A DNA stretch of 64,000 nt. It comes from Pseudomonadota bacterium. GTDB taxonomy: Bacteria > Myxococcota_A > Polyangia > Polyangiales > Polyangiaceae. The translations under genes were made by a program, and so were the position numbers. Under the pieces are notes generated by a model that was not told the DNA's origin, ran no database searches, and worked only from the letters and a program-made list of their open reading frames with translations. The DNA lies in contig JAEYYX010000121.1 in assembly GCA_023428245.1 (NCBI GenBank), positions 1 through 64,000 of the forward strand, read 5' to 3'. Positions 9,171-17,362 of the stretch are shown here, piece after piece. Every line of letters begins with the position of its first letter. Position 1 is the stretch's first letter.

Positions 9171-9782
9171 TTACTCCTCAATCGCCGGAACGGCCACGGG
9201 CATTCCGATCGCCTCATGCGGAGCGGCTTCGCCGCCAGCCGCTTTCTCCTGCATCTCGTACTTGCTCGGGCATTTCGCCATGATCTTGGTGGCGTCGAGG
9301 AACCCTTCCTTCGAAAGTGTTCCCTCCGCAGTCACCTTGACGTCCATGCCCGGGACGTCACGGAACGTGTCCGGGACGACGCAGTCGGGATAGTGAACCT
9401 TGAGCACCTTGCCTTCGTGCTCCATCGAGAAGCGGTATTCGCAAGGATCGGCGCGGTAGCGCAGACTCCCTTTGACGAGGTCGCCTTCAACGCGCACGGT
9501 CCGTCCCTCGTACTTTTCGAGGTCCGTGACGAGCTCGGAGGTCGTCACCGAATAGATGGCAGCGCCATCCACTCCCGAGAAGAGCAGGACCAAAACCGCC
9601 GCCCCGAGGCCCAAGAGCAGCATCAAAAAGCCCCAATTGCCGCGGCTCGGGCCGGTCTTCTTCACGCCTCCCGAAATTCCCGAGGGATCGCGCGGGCCGT
9701 CAGAGGCCTCTTGCGTGGCTGAGCCCTTTGCGCCTCGTTCGGCTTCGTCAAAGGCTTTCTCGAGCTCTTGGTTCAGGTCCAT
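9171..9782 (-). CDS. ccmE: CcmE-type haem chaperone with CxxxY motif
   Basis: 203 residues from the ATG at 9780-9782. The open frame continues upstream but overlaps the divergent gene. A Ser/Gly-rich cytosolic head of about 48 residues precedes one transmembrane helix (about 50-70). A beta-barrel OB-like domain follows, containing VRVEGDLVKGSL, KVLKVHYPDCVVPDTFRD and VTAEGTLSKEGFLDATKIMAKC. The haem-attachment position, which is HxxxY in classical CcmE, is C171-PSK-Y175 here. A Cys-containing CxxxY CcmE is known from archaea and some deltaproteobacteria (variant System I). Two further Cys (114, 134) are present. It is first in the ccmE-hemE-hemY order. No other ccm genes are in the window. 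Confidence 0.82.
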   Translation of the reverse strand: MDLNQELEKAFDEAERGAKGSATQEASDGPRDPSGISGGVKKTGPSRGNWGFLMLLLGLGAAVLVLLFSGVDGAAIYSVTTSELVTDLEKYEGRTVRVEGDLVKGSLRYRADPCEYRFSMEHEGKVLKVHYPDCVVPDTFRDVPGMDVKVTAEGTLSKEGFLDATKIMAKCPSKYEMQEKAAGGEAAPHEAIGMPVAVPAIEE

Positions 9783-9889
9783 GTGCGCCCTTTGAATGTA
9801 GCGGGAGGTAGGGCAGAGTCCAGCGCGTGCTCGGCCCGCGTTCCGGTCAGACTCGCTCGCATCTAAAGATCGAGGTGGGGCGCAAAGAT

Positions 9890-10864
9890 ATGCTCCCGGC
9901 GCTTTGTCTCGCCTGCGGAGCGCCAGGGACGCGCGGGATCGAGCTTCGAGCCCTGTCCCCGGGAAAACAGAGCCGGAGCGGGTACTTGTGCGACACTTGC
10001 GAAGAGAAACGGCGGGCCGCGGCCACACGTGCCTTCGCCAGTCGGATGGCCCTCACGGTCCTCTTGGTCGCGGGCGCCGCGGTCGTCTTGTTCGCCTACG
10101 AAGACGGAGCTCTTCTCCGTCAAGCTTGGATTGTGATGCTTTGGGGAGTGGGGGCCACGGCTCTGCTCGAAGTCTGGCTCATGCGTCGCGAACCGGACCG
10201 CGCCTTCTTCGAAAGTTCGAAGGAAACCGGAGAAGGAATCCTCTTCGTTCCGGACACGGAAGCGGGAAGAAGAATCGCACGCGCCCTCGAGCCCCGTCGG
10301 ACCCAACGCGCGGAGCACGCGCCCTCGCACCCGCTCTCCCTCGGCAGCCTTGTCCCCACAAGCGCCGCGTTGAGCCTCTTTTTCCTGGCCCATTTCACGC
10401 TCGATTCAGAGCTCATCATCTTGGACGCAGAAGGGGACAGCACGATCTTGATCGACCATCGCCTCCGCGCACGGGTAGAGAGCGTGTCCGGAGAATCGCC
10501 GAGTCGCCTTTCCTCCTTGCGCGTATTTTCAGGCACGCGGCAGGTGACATGGCTCGGCGCCGACGGCCGCGTTCGCTTCGACGAGAAAGTCGGCATTGCA
10601 CCGGGACAGGTCGTGCTCCTCGCAGCGCCCCCCAAGGGAAAGTGTCTGTTTCTCGAGTCCCAGCGTTACGGCGAGGCCGGAGCCGATCACCACTTGCTCG
10701 AACTCGGGCCGGGTCCCGTTCACTACCTCGAACCACCGCCCGACCACTGGCTCGAGCCGATGCCTCCTCCCGAGTCCACGGCCACCCGCGGCGGGCAAAT
10801 GACAGCGCTCCGGCTATTGCCCTGCCTCTCCCCGCGATCGCGCCTGGCAAGCTTTGACCAATAA
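9890..10864 (+). CDS. membrane protein with N-terminal CxxC...CxxC zinc-ribbon-like motif
   Basis: About 324 residues from ATG 9890, which has a purine-rich GAGGTGGGG nine bases upstream; GTG 9827 in the same frame is an alternative start. Near the N-terminus are two CxxC knuckles, ALCLACG and LCDTCEE, spaced like a small zinc ribbon. Two hydrophobic segments (ALTVLLVAGAAVVLFAY and IVMLWGVGATALLEVWL) follow as a hairpin. A third hydrophobic segment lies near LGSLVPTSAALSLFFLAHF, then a polar domain ending in a Pro-rich tail. Family not recognised. It is transcribed divergently from ccmE with about 107 bp between starts, and ends 57 bp before grpE. Confidence 0.65.
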   Translation: MLPALCLACGAPGTRGIELRALSPGKQSRSGYLCDTCEEKRRAAATRAFASRMALTVLLVAGAAVVLFAYEDGALLRQAWIVMLWGVGATALLEVWLMRREPDRAFFESSKETGEGILFVPDTEAGRRIARALEPRRTQRAEHAPSHPLSLGSLVPTSAALSLFFLAHFTLDSELIILDAEGDSTILIDHRLRARVESVSGESPSRLSSLRVFSGTRQVTWLGADGRVRFDEKVGIAPGQVVLLAAPPKGKCLFLESQRYGEAGADHHLLELGPGPVHYLEPPPDHWLEPMPPPESTATRGGQMTALRLLPCLSPRSRLASFDQ

Positions 10865-10884
10865 CCCGCGGCGTTCGGGCAAAG

Positions 10885-10912
10885 TTGGCAGAAGCGGGGG
10901 GGTGATTATACT
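10885..10912 (+). promoter_or_regulatory. sigma70-type promoter for grpE-dnaK
   Basis: TTGGCA at 10885-10890 (5 of 6 to TTGACA) and TATACT at 10907-10912 (5 of 6 to TATAAT), separated by 16 bp. Transcription would begin about 10919-10922, at or within a few bases of the grpE GTG at 10922. No CIRCE-like inverted repeat or heat-shock sigma motif was seen. Confidence 0.6.
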
Positions 10913-10921
10913 GCGCCGAGC

Positions 10922-11491
10922 GTGGCAGACGATCCTATTGAAAACCAAGGTACGACTTCGGATTCAGCGCCTTCGGAGGCCGTCGAACAGAGCGGCCCCC
11001 CGCCCCTCGAGGAGGCGCAGGCGGAAGCCGCTCGTCTGAAAGACCAGCTGCTCCGGACAGCCGCCGATTTTGACAATTTCCGAAAGCGTTCGCGCCGAGA
11101 GGTGGCCGATGCGGAGCGCAAGGGACGCGACGGCCTCCTCAAGGAGCTCCTCCCGGTCTTCGACAACCTCGAGCGCGCGACGGCGCTCGGCAGCGCCGCC
11201 AATGGCGGCGACGTGCGCGGAATCCTCGACGGAATCGAGCTCGTGTCGCGCCAGTTCCGCGACACCCTGCAACGCCTCGGCGTCGAGCGCATCAAGACCG
11301 TGGGCGAGGTGTTTGACCCTGCGTACCACGAAGCGATCCAACAACTGGAGACGAATGACGTCCCTCCGGGCGCCGTGGCCCACGAGGTGCAGTCCGGCTA
11401 TCGGGAGGGTGAGCGGGTGATTCGACCAGCCCTCGTGGTGGTCGCGAAGCCCCCGAGCGCCGCGACTGTGAGCGAAGAACCGAGCGCCTGA
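10922..11491 (+). CDS. grpE: GrpE nucleotide exchange factor
   Basis: 189 residues with a GTG start. The acidic, disordered head (DSAPSEAVEQ) is followed by a long helix with ARLKDQLLRTAADFDNFRKRS, the family's coiled-coil dimer region. The GrpE beta-domain signature follows, with VGEVFDPAYHEAIQQ, VAHEVQSGYREGERVIRPALVVVAK broken by normal substitutions. It releases ADP from DnaK. It is followed by dnaK after 26 bp with a good Shine-Dalgarno, so the two form an operon. The start lies only 9 bp after a strong -10 box and no SD precedes it, so the message may be leaderless. Confidence 0.95.
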   Translation: MADDPIENQGTTSDSAPSEAVEQSGPPPLEEAQAEAARLKDQLLRTAADFDNFRKRSRREVADAERKGRDGLLKELLPVFDNLERATALGSAANGGDVRGILDGIELVSRQFRDTLQRLGVERIKTVGEVFDPAYHEAIQQLETNDVPPGAVAHEVQSGYREGERVIRPALVVVAKPPSAATVSEEPSA

Positions 11492-11517
11492 GGTCGCCCG
11501 ATCCTCCAGGAGAACTC

Positions 11518-13356
11518 ATGGCCAAAATCATCGGCATCGACCTCGGCACGACCAACAGTTGTGTCTGCGTGCTCGAGGGCACAGGGCCTCGGGGGGAACC
11601 TGAGATCGCCGTCATCCCTAACGTTGAAGGAGCTCGAACGACGCCGAGTGTCGTCGCTTTCACCGAACGCGGAGACCGCTTGGTGGGCCAGGTCGCCAAG
11701 CGCCAGGCCACGACGAACCCCACGCGCACCATCGGCGCAGTCAAGCGCTTGATGGGCCAGAAGTTTAACGCGGCCGAGGTCCAGACGCAGAAGGCGGTCT
11801 CGTCTTACCATATCGTCGAGCACGAGAACGGCGACGCCTGGGTCGAGATCGACGGCCAGCGCTACTCCCCCCCCGAGATCTCCAGCATGGTCCTCAGAGC
11901 CATGAAGGAGATCGCCGAGACCTACGTCGGTGAAGAGATCACCAAGGCCGTAGTCACGGTGCCCGCCTATTTCGACGACGCACAGCGTCAGGCCACCAAG
12001 GACGCAGGGAGAATCGCCGGGCTCGAAATCGAGCGCATCATCAACGAGCCGACGGCCGCGGCCCTCGCGCACGGCCTCGACAAGACGGCCTCCGGTCGGA
12101 TCGTCGTCTACGATCTCGGCGGTGGAACCTTCGATATCTCCGTGCTTGAAATCGCCTCGGGCGTATTCAGCGTGAAAGCTACGGGTGGCGACACCCATCT
12201 CGGTGGAGAAGACTTCGACCGACTCCTCATCGATCGCCTCGCTGAAGAGTTCCTGGAGAAGAACGATATTGATTTGCGGCAGGACAAGATGAGCCTGCAG
12301 CGCCTGCGAGAAGCAGTCGAACGGGCCAAGCACGAACTTTCCTCGTCGCTTGAGACCGAGGTCAACCTCCCGTTCATCGCGACGGGTCCGAGCGGCCCGC
12401 TCCACCTCGAGCGGACCGTCAAGCGAAGCGAGCTCGAGATCCTTGTTCGACCGCTCGTCGACCGCACGATCGCCGCCTGCAAGGCCACGCTCAAAGACGC
12501 TGGCCTCCGGCCTGAAGACATCGGCGACGTCGTGCTCGTCGGCGGCATGACACGCATGCCCCTCGTCCAGCGCGCCGTGGTCGAGTACTTCGGGAAACAA
12601 CCCAACAAGACGGTCAATCCTGACGAGGTCGTCGCATTCGGCGCGGCTATCCAGGCGGCCGCCTTGAACGGGACCATCGATGAGGTCCTGCTCCTCGATG
12701 TGACCCCGCTGTCGATCGGTGTCGAGACGGGTGGCGGTGTTTTTACGCGCCTCATCCCGCGCAACACCACGATTCCGACCGAGCGCAGTGAGATCTTCAC
12801 GACCAGCGTCGACAATCAGAACTTCGTGCCCGTCCACGTGCTGCAGGGTGAACGGGAGATGGCTCAGGACAACCGAAGCCTGGCGAGCTTCGAGCTCACG
12901 GGCATCCCGCCCGCGCCTCGCGGTCTGCCCAAAATCCAGGTGACCTTCTCGATCGACGCGGAGGGGCTCTTGTCTGTCTCGGCGCGAGACCTGGGCACTG
13001 GCCGAGCTCATACCGTGACCGTGCGTCCCGCGAGCGGCCTCACTCAGGGGGAGGTCGATCACCTAGTGGCCGCCGGTGAGCGCTATCGGGAGGCGGACGA
13101 GCTCCGGAGAAGCCTCGCCGAGCTCAAGAACCAGGCTGAAACGCTTATTTATACGACCGAACAGGCCGTCGACGCCTATGGCGAGCTCCTCACCCCCGAT
13201 CATACTGCGACGGTCCGAGCTCAAGTGCAGAATCTCAAAGCCTTGCTCGCGAGCGGCGCCAGCCTCGATGCCATCAGAGCCGCCTATATGGAGCTCGAAG
13301 GGGCCGCCTACGATATCGCCGAGCTCATGTACGGCGGAGCCGAAGTCAAGAGCTAG
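11518..13356 (+). CDS. dnaK: Hsp70 chaperone DnaK, short C-terminus
   Basis: 612 residues with AGGAGA four bases before the ATG. All three Hsp70 signatures are present: IGIDLGTTNSCV, VYDLGGGTFDISV and VVLVGGMTRMPLVQ. The interdomain linker region is LLLDVTPLSIG. The substrate-binding domain and helical lid continue to the end. Unlike canonical bacterial DnaK (about 635-640 residues), the protein stops at AYDIAELMYGGAEVKS and lacks the disordered acidic tail with the EEV-like end. It is preceded by grpE. No dnaJ is adjacent. It could be the main DnaK or one of several paralogues, which myxobacteria often carry; the linked grpE argues for a genuine chaperone pair. Confidence 0.95.
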   Translation: MAKIIGIDLGTTNSCVCVLEGTGPRGEPEIAVIPNVEGARTTPSVVAFTERGDRLVGQVAKRQATTNPTRTIGAVKRLMGQKFNAAEVQTQKAVSSYHIVEHENGDAWVEIDGQRYSPPEISSMVLRAMKEIAETYVGEEITKAVVTVPAYFDDAQRQATKDAGRIAGLEIERIINEPTAAALAHGLDKTASGRIVVYDLGGGTFDISVLEIASGVFSVKATGGDTHLGGEDFDRLLIDRLAEEFLEKNDIDLRQDKMSLQRLREAVERAKHELSSSLETEVNLPFIATGPSGPLHLERTVKRSELEILVRPLVDRTIAACKATLKDAGLRPEDIGDVVLVGGMTRMPLVQRAVVEYFGKQPNKTVNPDEVVAFGAAIQAAALNGTIDEVLLLDVTPLSIGVETGGGVFTRLIPRNTTIPTERSEIFTTSVDNQNFVPVHVLQGEREMAQDNRSLASFELTGIPPAPRGLPKIQVTFSIDAEGLLSVSARDLGTGRAHTVTVRPASGLTQGEVDHLVAAGERYREADELRRSLAELKNQAETLIYTTEQAVDAYGELLTPDHTATVRAQVQNLKALLASGASLDAIRAAYMELEGAAYDIAELMYGGAEVKS

Positions 13357-13414
13357 GCGGAAGTCCGGTGGACAGAATTTGGCCCAGAGGGCGAGCTCGT
13401 CGTACTTGGGTGCG

Positions 13415-14098
13415 ATGGCTCGGAAACTCTCTTCCGCTGTCCTCATCCTCGGGGTAAGCGCGCTCGCCTGCTCGACCCGCCACTGGGCCGAGGTCAAGAG
13501 CATCGAAGGGCCGCCCCCGCCCGGAGAGCGCACTCTTCATACCGGCCGGCTTTTCGTCAGCTTGGATCGGTCGATCTCCGAGGTTCAGTGCGTCAGAACA
13601 GATCGTTATCGACCCGTTTGTTTTCACAACCTGAGAAGCTCCCTCGAAGCGGCGCTCTCCAAGAACTTTTGGTCGAGCTTCCCCGAGACCATCGCCGGCC
13701 ACGAGAAGGATGTGACCGACCGCGACTACGTGCTCGAGGTCCACTTCGCGTTCGAGACCCTACCGCCCGGTGACGGGCCCGGATGGTCGACCGGAGCAAA
13801 AGCTCACTATCGACTCATAAGAGGCGGCCAGCTGCTCCACGAGGAGACGCTCGCCTCCCGTTCTCGCGCCGACTACGCCTACGGGGCGCCCCTCGGAGAA
13901 GGCGCGACGGACACCCTGGACGCCATCGCCCAGCACATCGTGCTCCGGGTGAGCCAAGTGCCTGAGTTTGAGCCGGACGCGCCGAGGCCGCTTCCCGCGG
14001 TCGCCACAAGGCCCATCGTGACTCAAACGCAACCAGCCAAGCCGCCCCCGCTCCAAGAGGAGCCCCCGCAAGTGGAAGCGCGCCTCGCGAACCGCTGA
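13415..14098 (+). CDS. putative lipoprotein, unknown function
   Basis: 227 residues from ATG 13415, chosen because it begins a short signal peptide MARKLSSAVLILGVSALAC with a lipobox-like ALAC (Cys19). The open frame extends upstream, but only inside dnaK in another frame. The mature part has no recognised domain. It contains ETIAGHEKDVTDRDYVLEVHF and a region resembling small envelope lipoproteins with mixed alpha/beta character (TGAKAHYRLIRGGQLLHEETL). It ends in a Pro-rich tail of about 50 residues that could span periplasm. It starts 58 bp after dnaK and converges on dnaA. Confidence 0.65.
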   Translation: MARKLSSAVLILGVSALACSTRHWAEVKSIEGPPPPGERTLHTGRLFVSLDRSISEVQCVRTDRYRPVCFHNLRSSLEAALSKNFWSSFPETIAGHEKDVTDRDYVLEVHFAFETLPPGDGPGWSTGAKAHYRLIRGGQLLHEETLASRSRADYAYGAPLGEGATDTLDAIAQHIVLRVSQVPEFEPDAPRPLPAVATRPIVTQTQPAKPPPLQEEPPQVEARLANR

Positions 14099-14164
14099 AG
14101 ATTCCGGTCCAAGCTCACGCCGCACCCAGACCCAGAGAGCGCCCCGGTGCTCGAGGCGGACGTG

Positions 14165-15604
14165 CTACTGCTCGCTTGAGGCAAGTCGACGCTCGATGGC
14201 TTCAAGGTGCGCGTTGACCTGGGGGTCTCTCTTGCGCAGGGACTCGACGCGACGCACCGCGCTCATGACCGTCGTGTGGTCGCGGTTGCCGAAGGCGCGC
14301 CCGAGCTCCGGGAAGCTCGACTTCAGGCGCTGACGGCAAAGGTACATCGCCACCTGGCGCGCAAACGCGACCGACTTGTGGCGATCTTTGCTCATCAGGT
14401 CGGCGTTCGTGACGCGGAAGTGGGAGCAGACGACGCGCTGAATATCGACGAGGCCGACCAGCCGCTGCGAAGCTGTAGCGACGAGCGCGAGCTCTCCCTG
14501 CATCACTTCGTCGTCGAGGGTTCGACCGGTCAAAGACGCCTTCGCCGCGAGACGAATCAGCGCTCCTTCGAGCTCGCGCACGTTCGAGTGAACCTTTTGC
14601 GCGAGGAGGACAGCGACCGTATCGGAGAGCGGGATGGCCTCGATCTGAGCTTTCTTCTTCAAGATCGCAACGCGCGTCTCGAGCCCCGGGGCCTGAACAT
14701 CAGCCACGAGCCCCGAAGTGAACCGAGAGACGAGCCGCTCGGGCATCCGCTGCAATTGCTGAGGATACTTGTCACTCGTCAGAATGATCGGGACGCCAGA
14801 GTCGTGGAGCGCGTTGAAAGTATGGAAGAACTCCTCCTGCGTTTGCTCACGACCGGCCAAGAACTGGACGTCGTCGAGCAGGAGCACGTCGCACTGCGTT
14901 CGGTAGCGCGCGCGGAACTCATCCATGCGATGGTTCTGGAGAGCTTCGATGAACTCATTCGTGAAGTGTTCCGCAGAGACGTACACGATGCGCGCGTTTG
15001 GCTGCATTGAGAGCACCTTATGCGCGATGGCGTGCATGAGGTGGGTCTTGCCGAGGCCCGTCCCCCCCGTAATGAAGAGCGGATTATAACGGGGAGCCCC
15101 ACCACTCGCGCAGGCATAGGCCGCGGCGTGGGCTAGCTCATTCGAGGAGCCCACGATGAAGTTCTCGAAGGTGTACTTCGGGTTGAACTGGAACGAGGGC
15201 GGCGGCGGGACTGAGGCAACGCGGAGCTGGCCTCCCGAGGAGGTCGGCCGCGGCCGTTCAGCATCGCTCGCGGCGGGACTCGGCGGCGGGGCGCTGCTCG
15301 GCGACGAGCTCGGTCCGAGCTTCCGAGCCGGGCAGATCGGCGAAGTGAGCAGCGGGTTCACCGTCCAGCCGACCTCGAGCGAACGACCTAAGAGGAGCTC
15401 GAGTTGCTCGAGCAGCGTCGGAAGGAAATGTGTCTTGACCCAATCGCGCACGAACTCGTCGCGGGCGATAAGACAAAGTCGCCCGTCTTTGATTCCCTCG
15501 AATCCAACCGAGGCGAACCATTGCTCGAACGTGGCAGGAGAGCGCGTCCTTGTGTGAAGGAGCGCTTGGAGCCACGAGTCTTGTTCAATCGACGAGAGCT
15601 GCAT
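14165..15604 (-). CDS. dnaA: chromosomal replication initiator DnaA
   Basis: 479 residues from the ATG at 15602-15604, which begins the conserved domain I (SIEQDSWLQALLHT). Domain II is a short Ser/Pro-rich linker (about 115-150). Domain III has the FIVGSSNELAHAAA entry, Walker A GGTGLGKTHLMHAIAH, Walker B LLLDDVQFLAGREQTQEEFF, and the sensor region with Arg finger. Domain IV ends with the DnaA-box recognition signature FGNRDHTTVMSAVRRVESL. DnaA binds oriC DnaA boxes and opens the origin. dnaN, rpmH and rnpA are not beside it. The 720-bp non-coding region upstream holds box-like sequences. Confidence 0.97.
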   Translation of the reverse strand: MQLSSIEQDSWLQALLHTRTRSPATFEQWFASVGFEGIKDGRLCLIARDEFVRDWVKTHFLPTLLEQLELLLGRSLEVGWTVNPLLTSPICPARKLGPSSSPSSAPPPSPAASDAERPRPTSSGGQLRVASVPPPPSFQFNPKYTFENFIVGSSNELAHAAAYACASGGAPRYNPLFITGGTGLGKTHLMHAIAHKVLSMQPNARIVYVSAEHFTNEFIEALQNHRMDEFRARYRTQCDVLLLDDVQFLAGREQTQEEFFHTFNALHDSGVPIILTSDKYPQQLQRMPERLVSRFTSGLVADVQAPGLETRVAILKKKAQIEAIPLSDTVAVLLAQKVHSNVRELEGALIRLAAKASLTGRTLDDEVMQGELALVATASQRLVGLVDIQRVVCSHFRVTNADLMSKDRHKSVAFARQVAMYLCRQRLKSSFPELGRAFGNRDHTTVMSAVRRVESLRKRDPQVNAHLEAIERRLASSEQ

Positions 15605-15732
15605 AGGGGTCAAAAACGTCAAAAATCGGTGTCGCCTTCGCGCGAGGCGGGAAGGAACCAAAAGGAATCGAAGGAGCTCAGCTCCGACGGAGCGTCCACT
15701 CGGACGCTGCGTCCCCACGGGACACGAACAAG

Positions 15733-15753
15733 CTATCCACAGCCTGGGGATAA
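15733..15753. promoter_or_regulatory. inverted pair of near-consensus DnaA boxes
   Basis: CTATCCACA at 15733-15741 on the plus strand differs from TTATCCACA by one base. TGGGGATAA at 15745-15753 is TTATCCCCA on the minus strand, also one mismatch. The two face each other with 3 bp between them, about 130 bp upstream of the dnaA start. This is consistent with DnaA autoregulation or origin binding. Confidence 0.5.
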
Positions 15754-15928
15754 CTTGGGTAGAAGCACGGAGGAGACGACGAGACCATCTTCATGAAAAG
15801 CCAGCGATTTCCCGATACGGTATCATACGTGAGCGGGCCGAGCTCAATCTTCGGAACAACTTCCATCCTGCCCACATCTCCCCCAACACTGAACAAACAG
15901 GAAGTCTTCACCCAGAGGTAAACCCAAT

Positions 15929-15948
15929 CACTTTGGCGAGCCAAAGTG
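15929..15948. repeat. perfect inverted repeat in the dnaA upstream region
   Basis: CACTTTGG and CCAAAGTG form a perfect 8-bp stem around a 4-base CGAG loop. No T-run follows, so it does not look like an intrinsic terminator. It lies in the AT-richer part of the candidate origin and could be a protein-binding operator. Function is not established. Confidence 0.5.
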
Positions 15949-16324
15949 GCCGACTGAAATCATCAACCGGGTTCGCCCAGTTAGCCGCACGCTACGATTT
16001 CTTCAAGCCTCGACATTTGTTCGATCTTCGGCTCGCCTGAAAAAACCGCTTCAAAAAACGGTCATTCGCCATTTTGTAAAGGCTCTCGAGAGCTTCCGCG
16101 CTTCACGCGCGGAGGGCATCCGAGGACGGGATTGTCATGAAGTTGGCCCGAAGCAAAGAGCTCCCGTATAGCGAATCGAGCCTGATCCCGAGCGGCATGG
16201 CGTCCCCCTCGAGCCGACCCCTTTCTCTCCTCGAACCATCACAAGTCGTTCTCACCTCGCTATCGTGTCGCTCACCAGTCATCATATCGTCACATCCGCG
16301 ATCCCTTCTTCGCGACGTCGCGTC

Positions 16325-17350
16325 ATGTCCGAACTGCCGGGCGAGAGCGCTCGTCCTCTGCAGCAAGGTAAGGCGCGCCCGCTTCGTTTCGCTCTTCGGG
16401 CGGCACTCGCCAGCCTGAGCCTGGTCACCGTGAGCGGGAGGGCTCACGCGGAAGCGAGCCAATTGCCTCCGGAGCTCGCTTACAATTCGGCGGAGACCGA
16501 CACGGCGCGCAGCCTCGCGACAGCGAGCGCGATGCGCGCCCAAGGTATCGGAACCACAGCACTTTTTTACAACCCCGCCAACATGGCGGTGACCCGCGCC
16601 TATCACATCACGGCCCTCGCCCAGGTTTATCCCGAAGCGGGACGCCAGAGTTACGGGGGAGCGATTGTCGACTCCATCGTCAGCTCGTCAGGCCTCGCCG
16701 GCGGCGTCGGAGGTACTTGGAACCTCCAGGATCCCGACGGCCTGGGCCGGGAGTGGATGGACATCCGGGGCGGCTTTGCGCTGCCTGTCGGGAGGTTGTT
16801 CTACATCGGAGCGGGCGGGCGCATCTTCTCCCTGATCCAAAACGGCGGGGGTCCCTTGGGCCGAAGCCCAATTGCGGGGGGCCTCGACGGCCAGATGATC
16901 GTGAACACGTTCACGCTCGACCTTGGCGCCACTTTCAAGCCCTTTCCCGAGCTTTCCATCTCGATCACTGGGCATAACCTGACCAATCCGGGCACCGGAT
17001 TCCTCCCGCTCATGGCCGGAATCGGCGTCGGCTATGGCAGACAGGAATTTTCCCTCGACCTCGACGCAGTGCTCGACTCGACGACTTACGAGCAGCCCAC
17101 AGCGCGCATCATGTTCGGTGGTGAGTTCCTCGCCGCGGGAATCGTCGCGGTGCGCGCCGGCTACCGGTACGAACAGGGGCTCGACCTGCACTCCATTTCG
17201 ACGGGCCTCGGCTACATCGACCGCCGGTTCTCGGTGGACGCTGCCTTCCGGCGCACCGTGAGCGGCGTGGAGGCGACGGCGCTCGTGTTCGGCTTCACGC
17301 TCCACATCGAAAACATCTCGCTCGGTTCAGAGCCAGGATCTTTGGATTGA
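16325..17350 (+). CDS. outer-membrane beta-barrel protein (FadL/PorV-like)
   Basis: 341 residues from ATG 16325; an upstream ATG at 16265 would add 20 residues before the signal. The signal peptide ends at about GRAHA|EAS (residue 42). The mature N-terminus contains GIGTTALFYNPANMAV, resembling the 'a..NPA..a' motif of FadL/PorV-family barrels. It is followed by alternating hydrophobic beta-strand-like segments (FYIGAGGRIFSLI, NTFTLDLGATFKP, ELSISITGHNLTNP, FSLDLDAVLDS, IVAVRAGYRYEQG). The C-terminus has ALVFGFTLHIENIS and does not end in an aromatic residue. Likely a channel or secretion accessory in the outer membrane; the substrate is unknown. It is convergent with the next gene, 12 bp apart. 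Confidence 0.72.
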   Translation: MSELPGESARPLQQGKARPLRFALRAALASLSLVTVSGRAHAEASQLPPELAYNSAETDTARSLATASAMRAQGIGTTALFYNPANMAVTRAYHITALAQVYPEAGRQSYGGAIVDSIVSSSGLAGGVGGTWNLQDPDGLGREWMDIRGGFALPVGRLFYIGAGGRIFSLIQNGGGPLGRSPIAGGLDGQMIVNTFTLDLGATFKPFPELSISITGHNLTNPGTGFLPLMAGIGVGYGRQEFSLDLDAVLDSTTYEQPTARIMFGGEFLAAGIVAVRAGYRYEQGLDLHSISTGLGYIDRRFSVDAAFRRTVSGVEATALVFGFTLHIENISLGSEPGSLD

Positions 17351-17362
17351 TCGCCAGGAGGC

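Larger units (their letters stand above)
15605..16324. other. non-coding region upstream of dnaA, candidate origin (oriC)
   Basis: A 720-bp stretch between the divergent dnaA and the outer-membrane protein gene, by far the longest non-coding segment here. It holds two degenerate DnaA boxes in inverted arrangement (15733-15741 and 15745-15753), a perfect hairpin (15929-15948) and a relatively AT-rich stretch about 15900-16080 with A-runs. A direct repeat GTCAAAAAC/GTCAAAAAT sits at 15609-15626 in the dnaA leader. Open frames here (for example 15678-15944) look like chance. Origin function is inferred from position and these motifs. Only two weak boxes were found, so it may simply be a DnaA-autoregulated dnaA promoter. 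Confidence 0.45.

Noticed and set aside
11398..13062. 554-residue minus-strand frame
   Set aside because: Lies wholly opposite dnaK; its composition (Asp/Val/His/Arg-rich) is that of an antisense shadow of a GC-rich gene.
15678..15944. 88-residue open frame on the minus strand in the dnaA upstream region
   Set aside because: No start signal or recognisable motif, and it covers the DnaA-box pair and hairpin; more likely non-coding.
16103..16606. 167-residue minus-strand frame over the start of the outer-membrane protein gene
   Set aside because: It runs opposite a clear signal-peptide gene and shows His/Arg-rich composition typical of a shadow frame.
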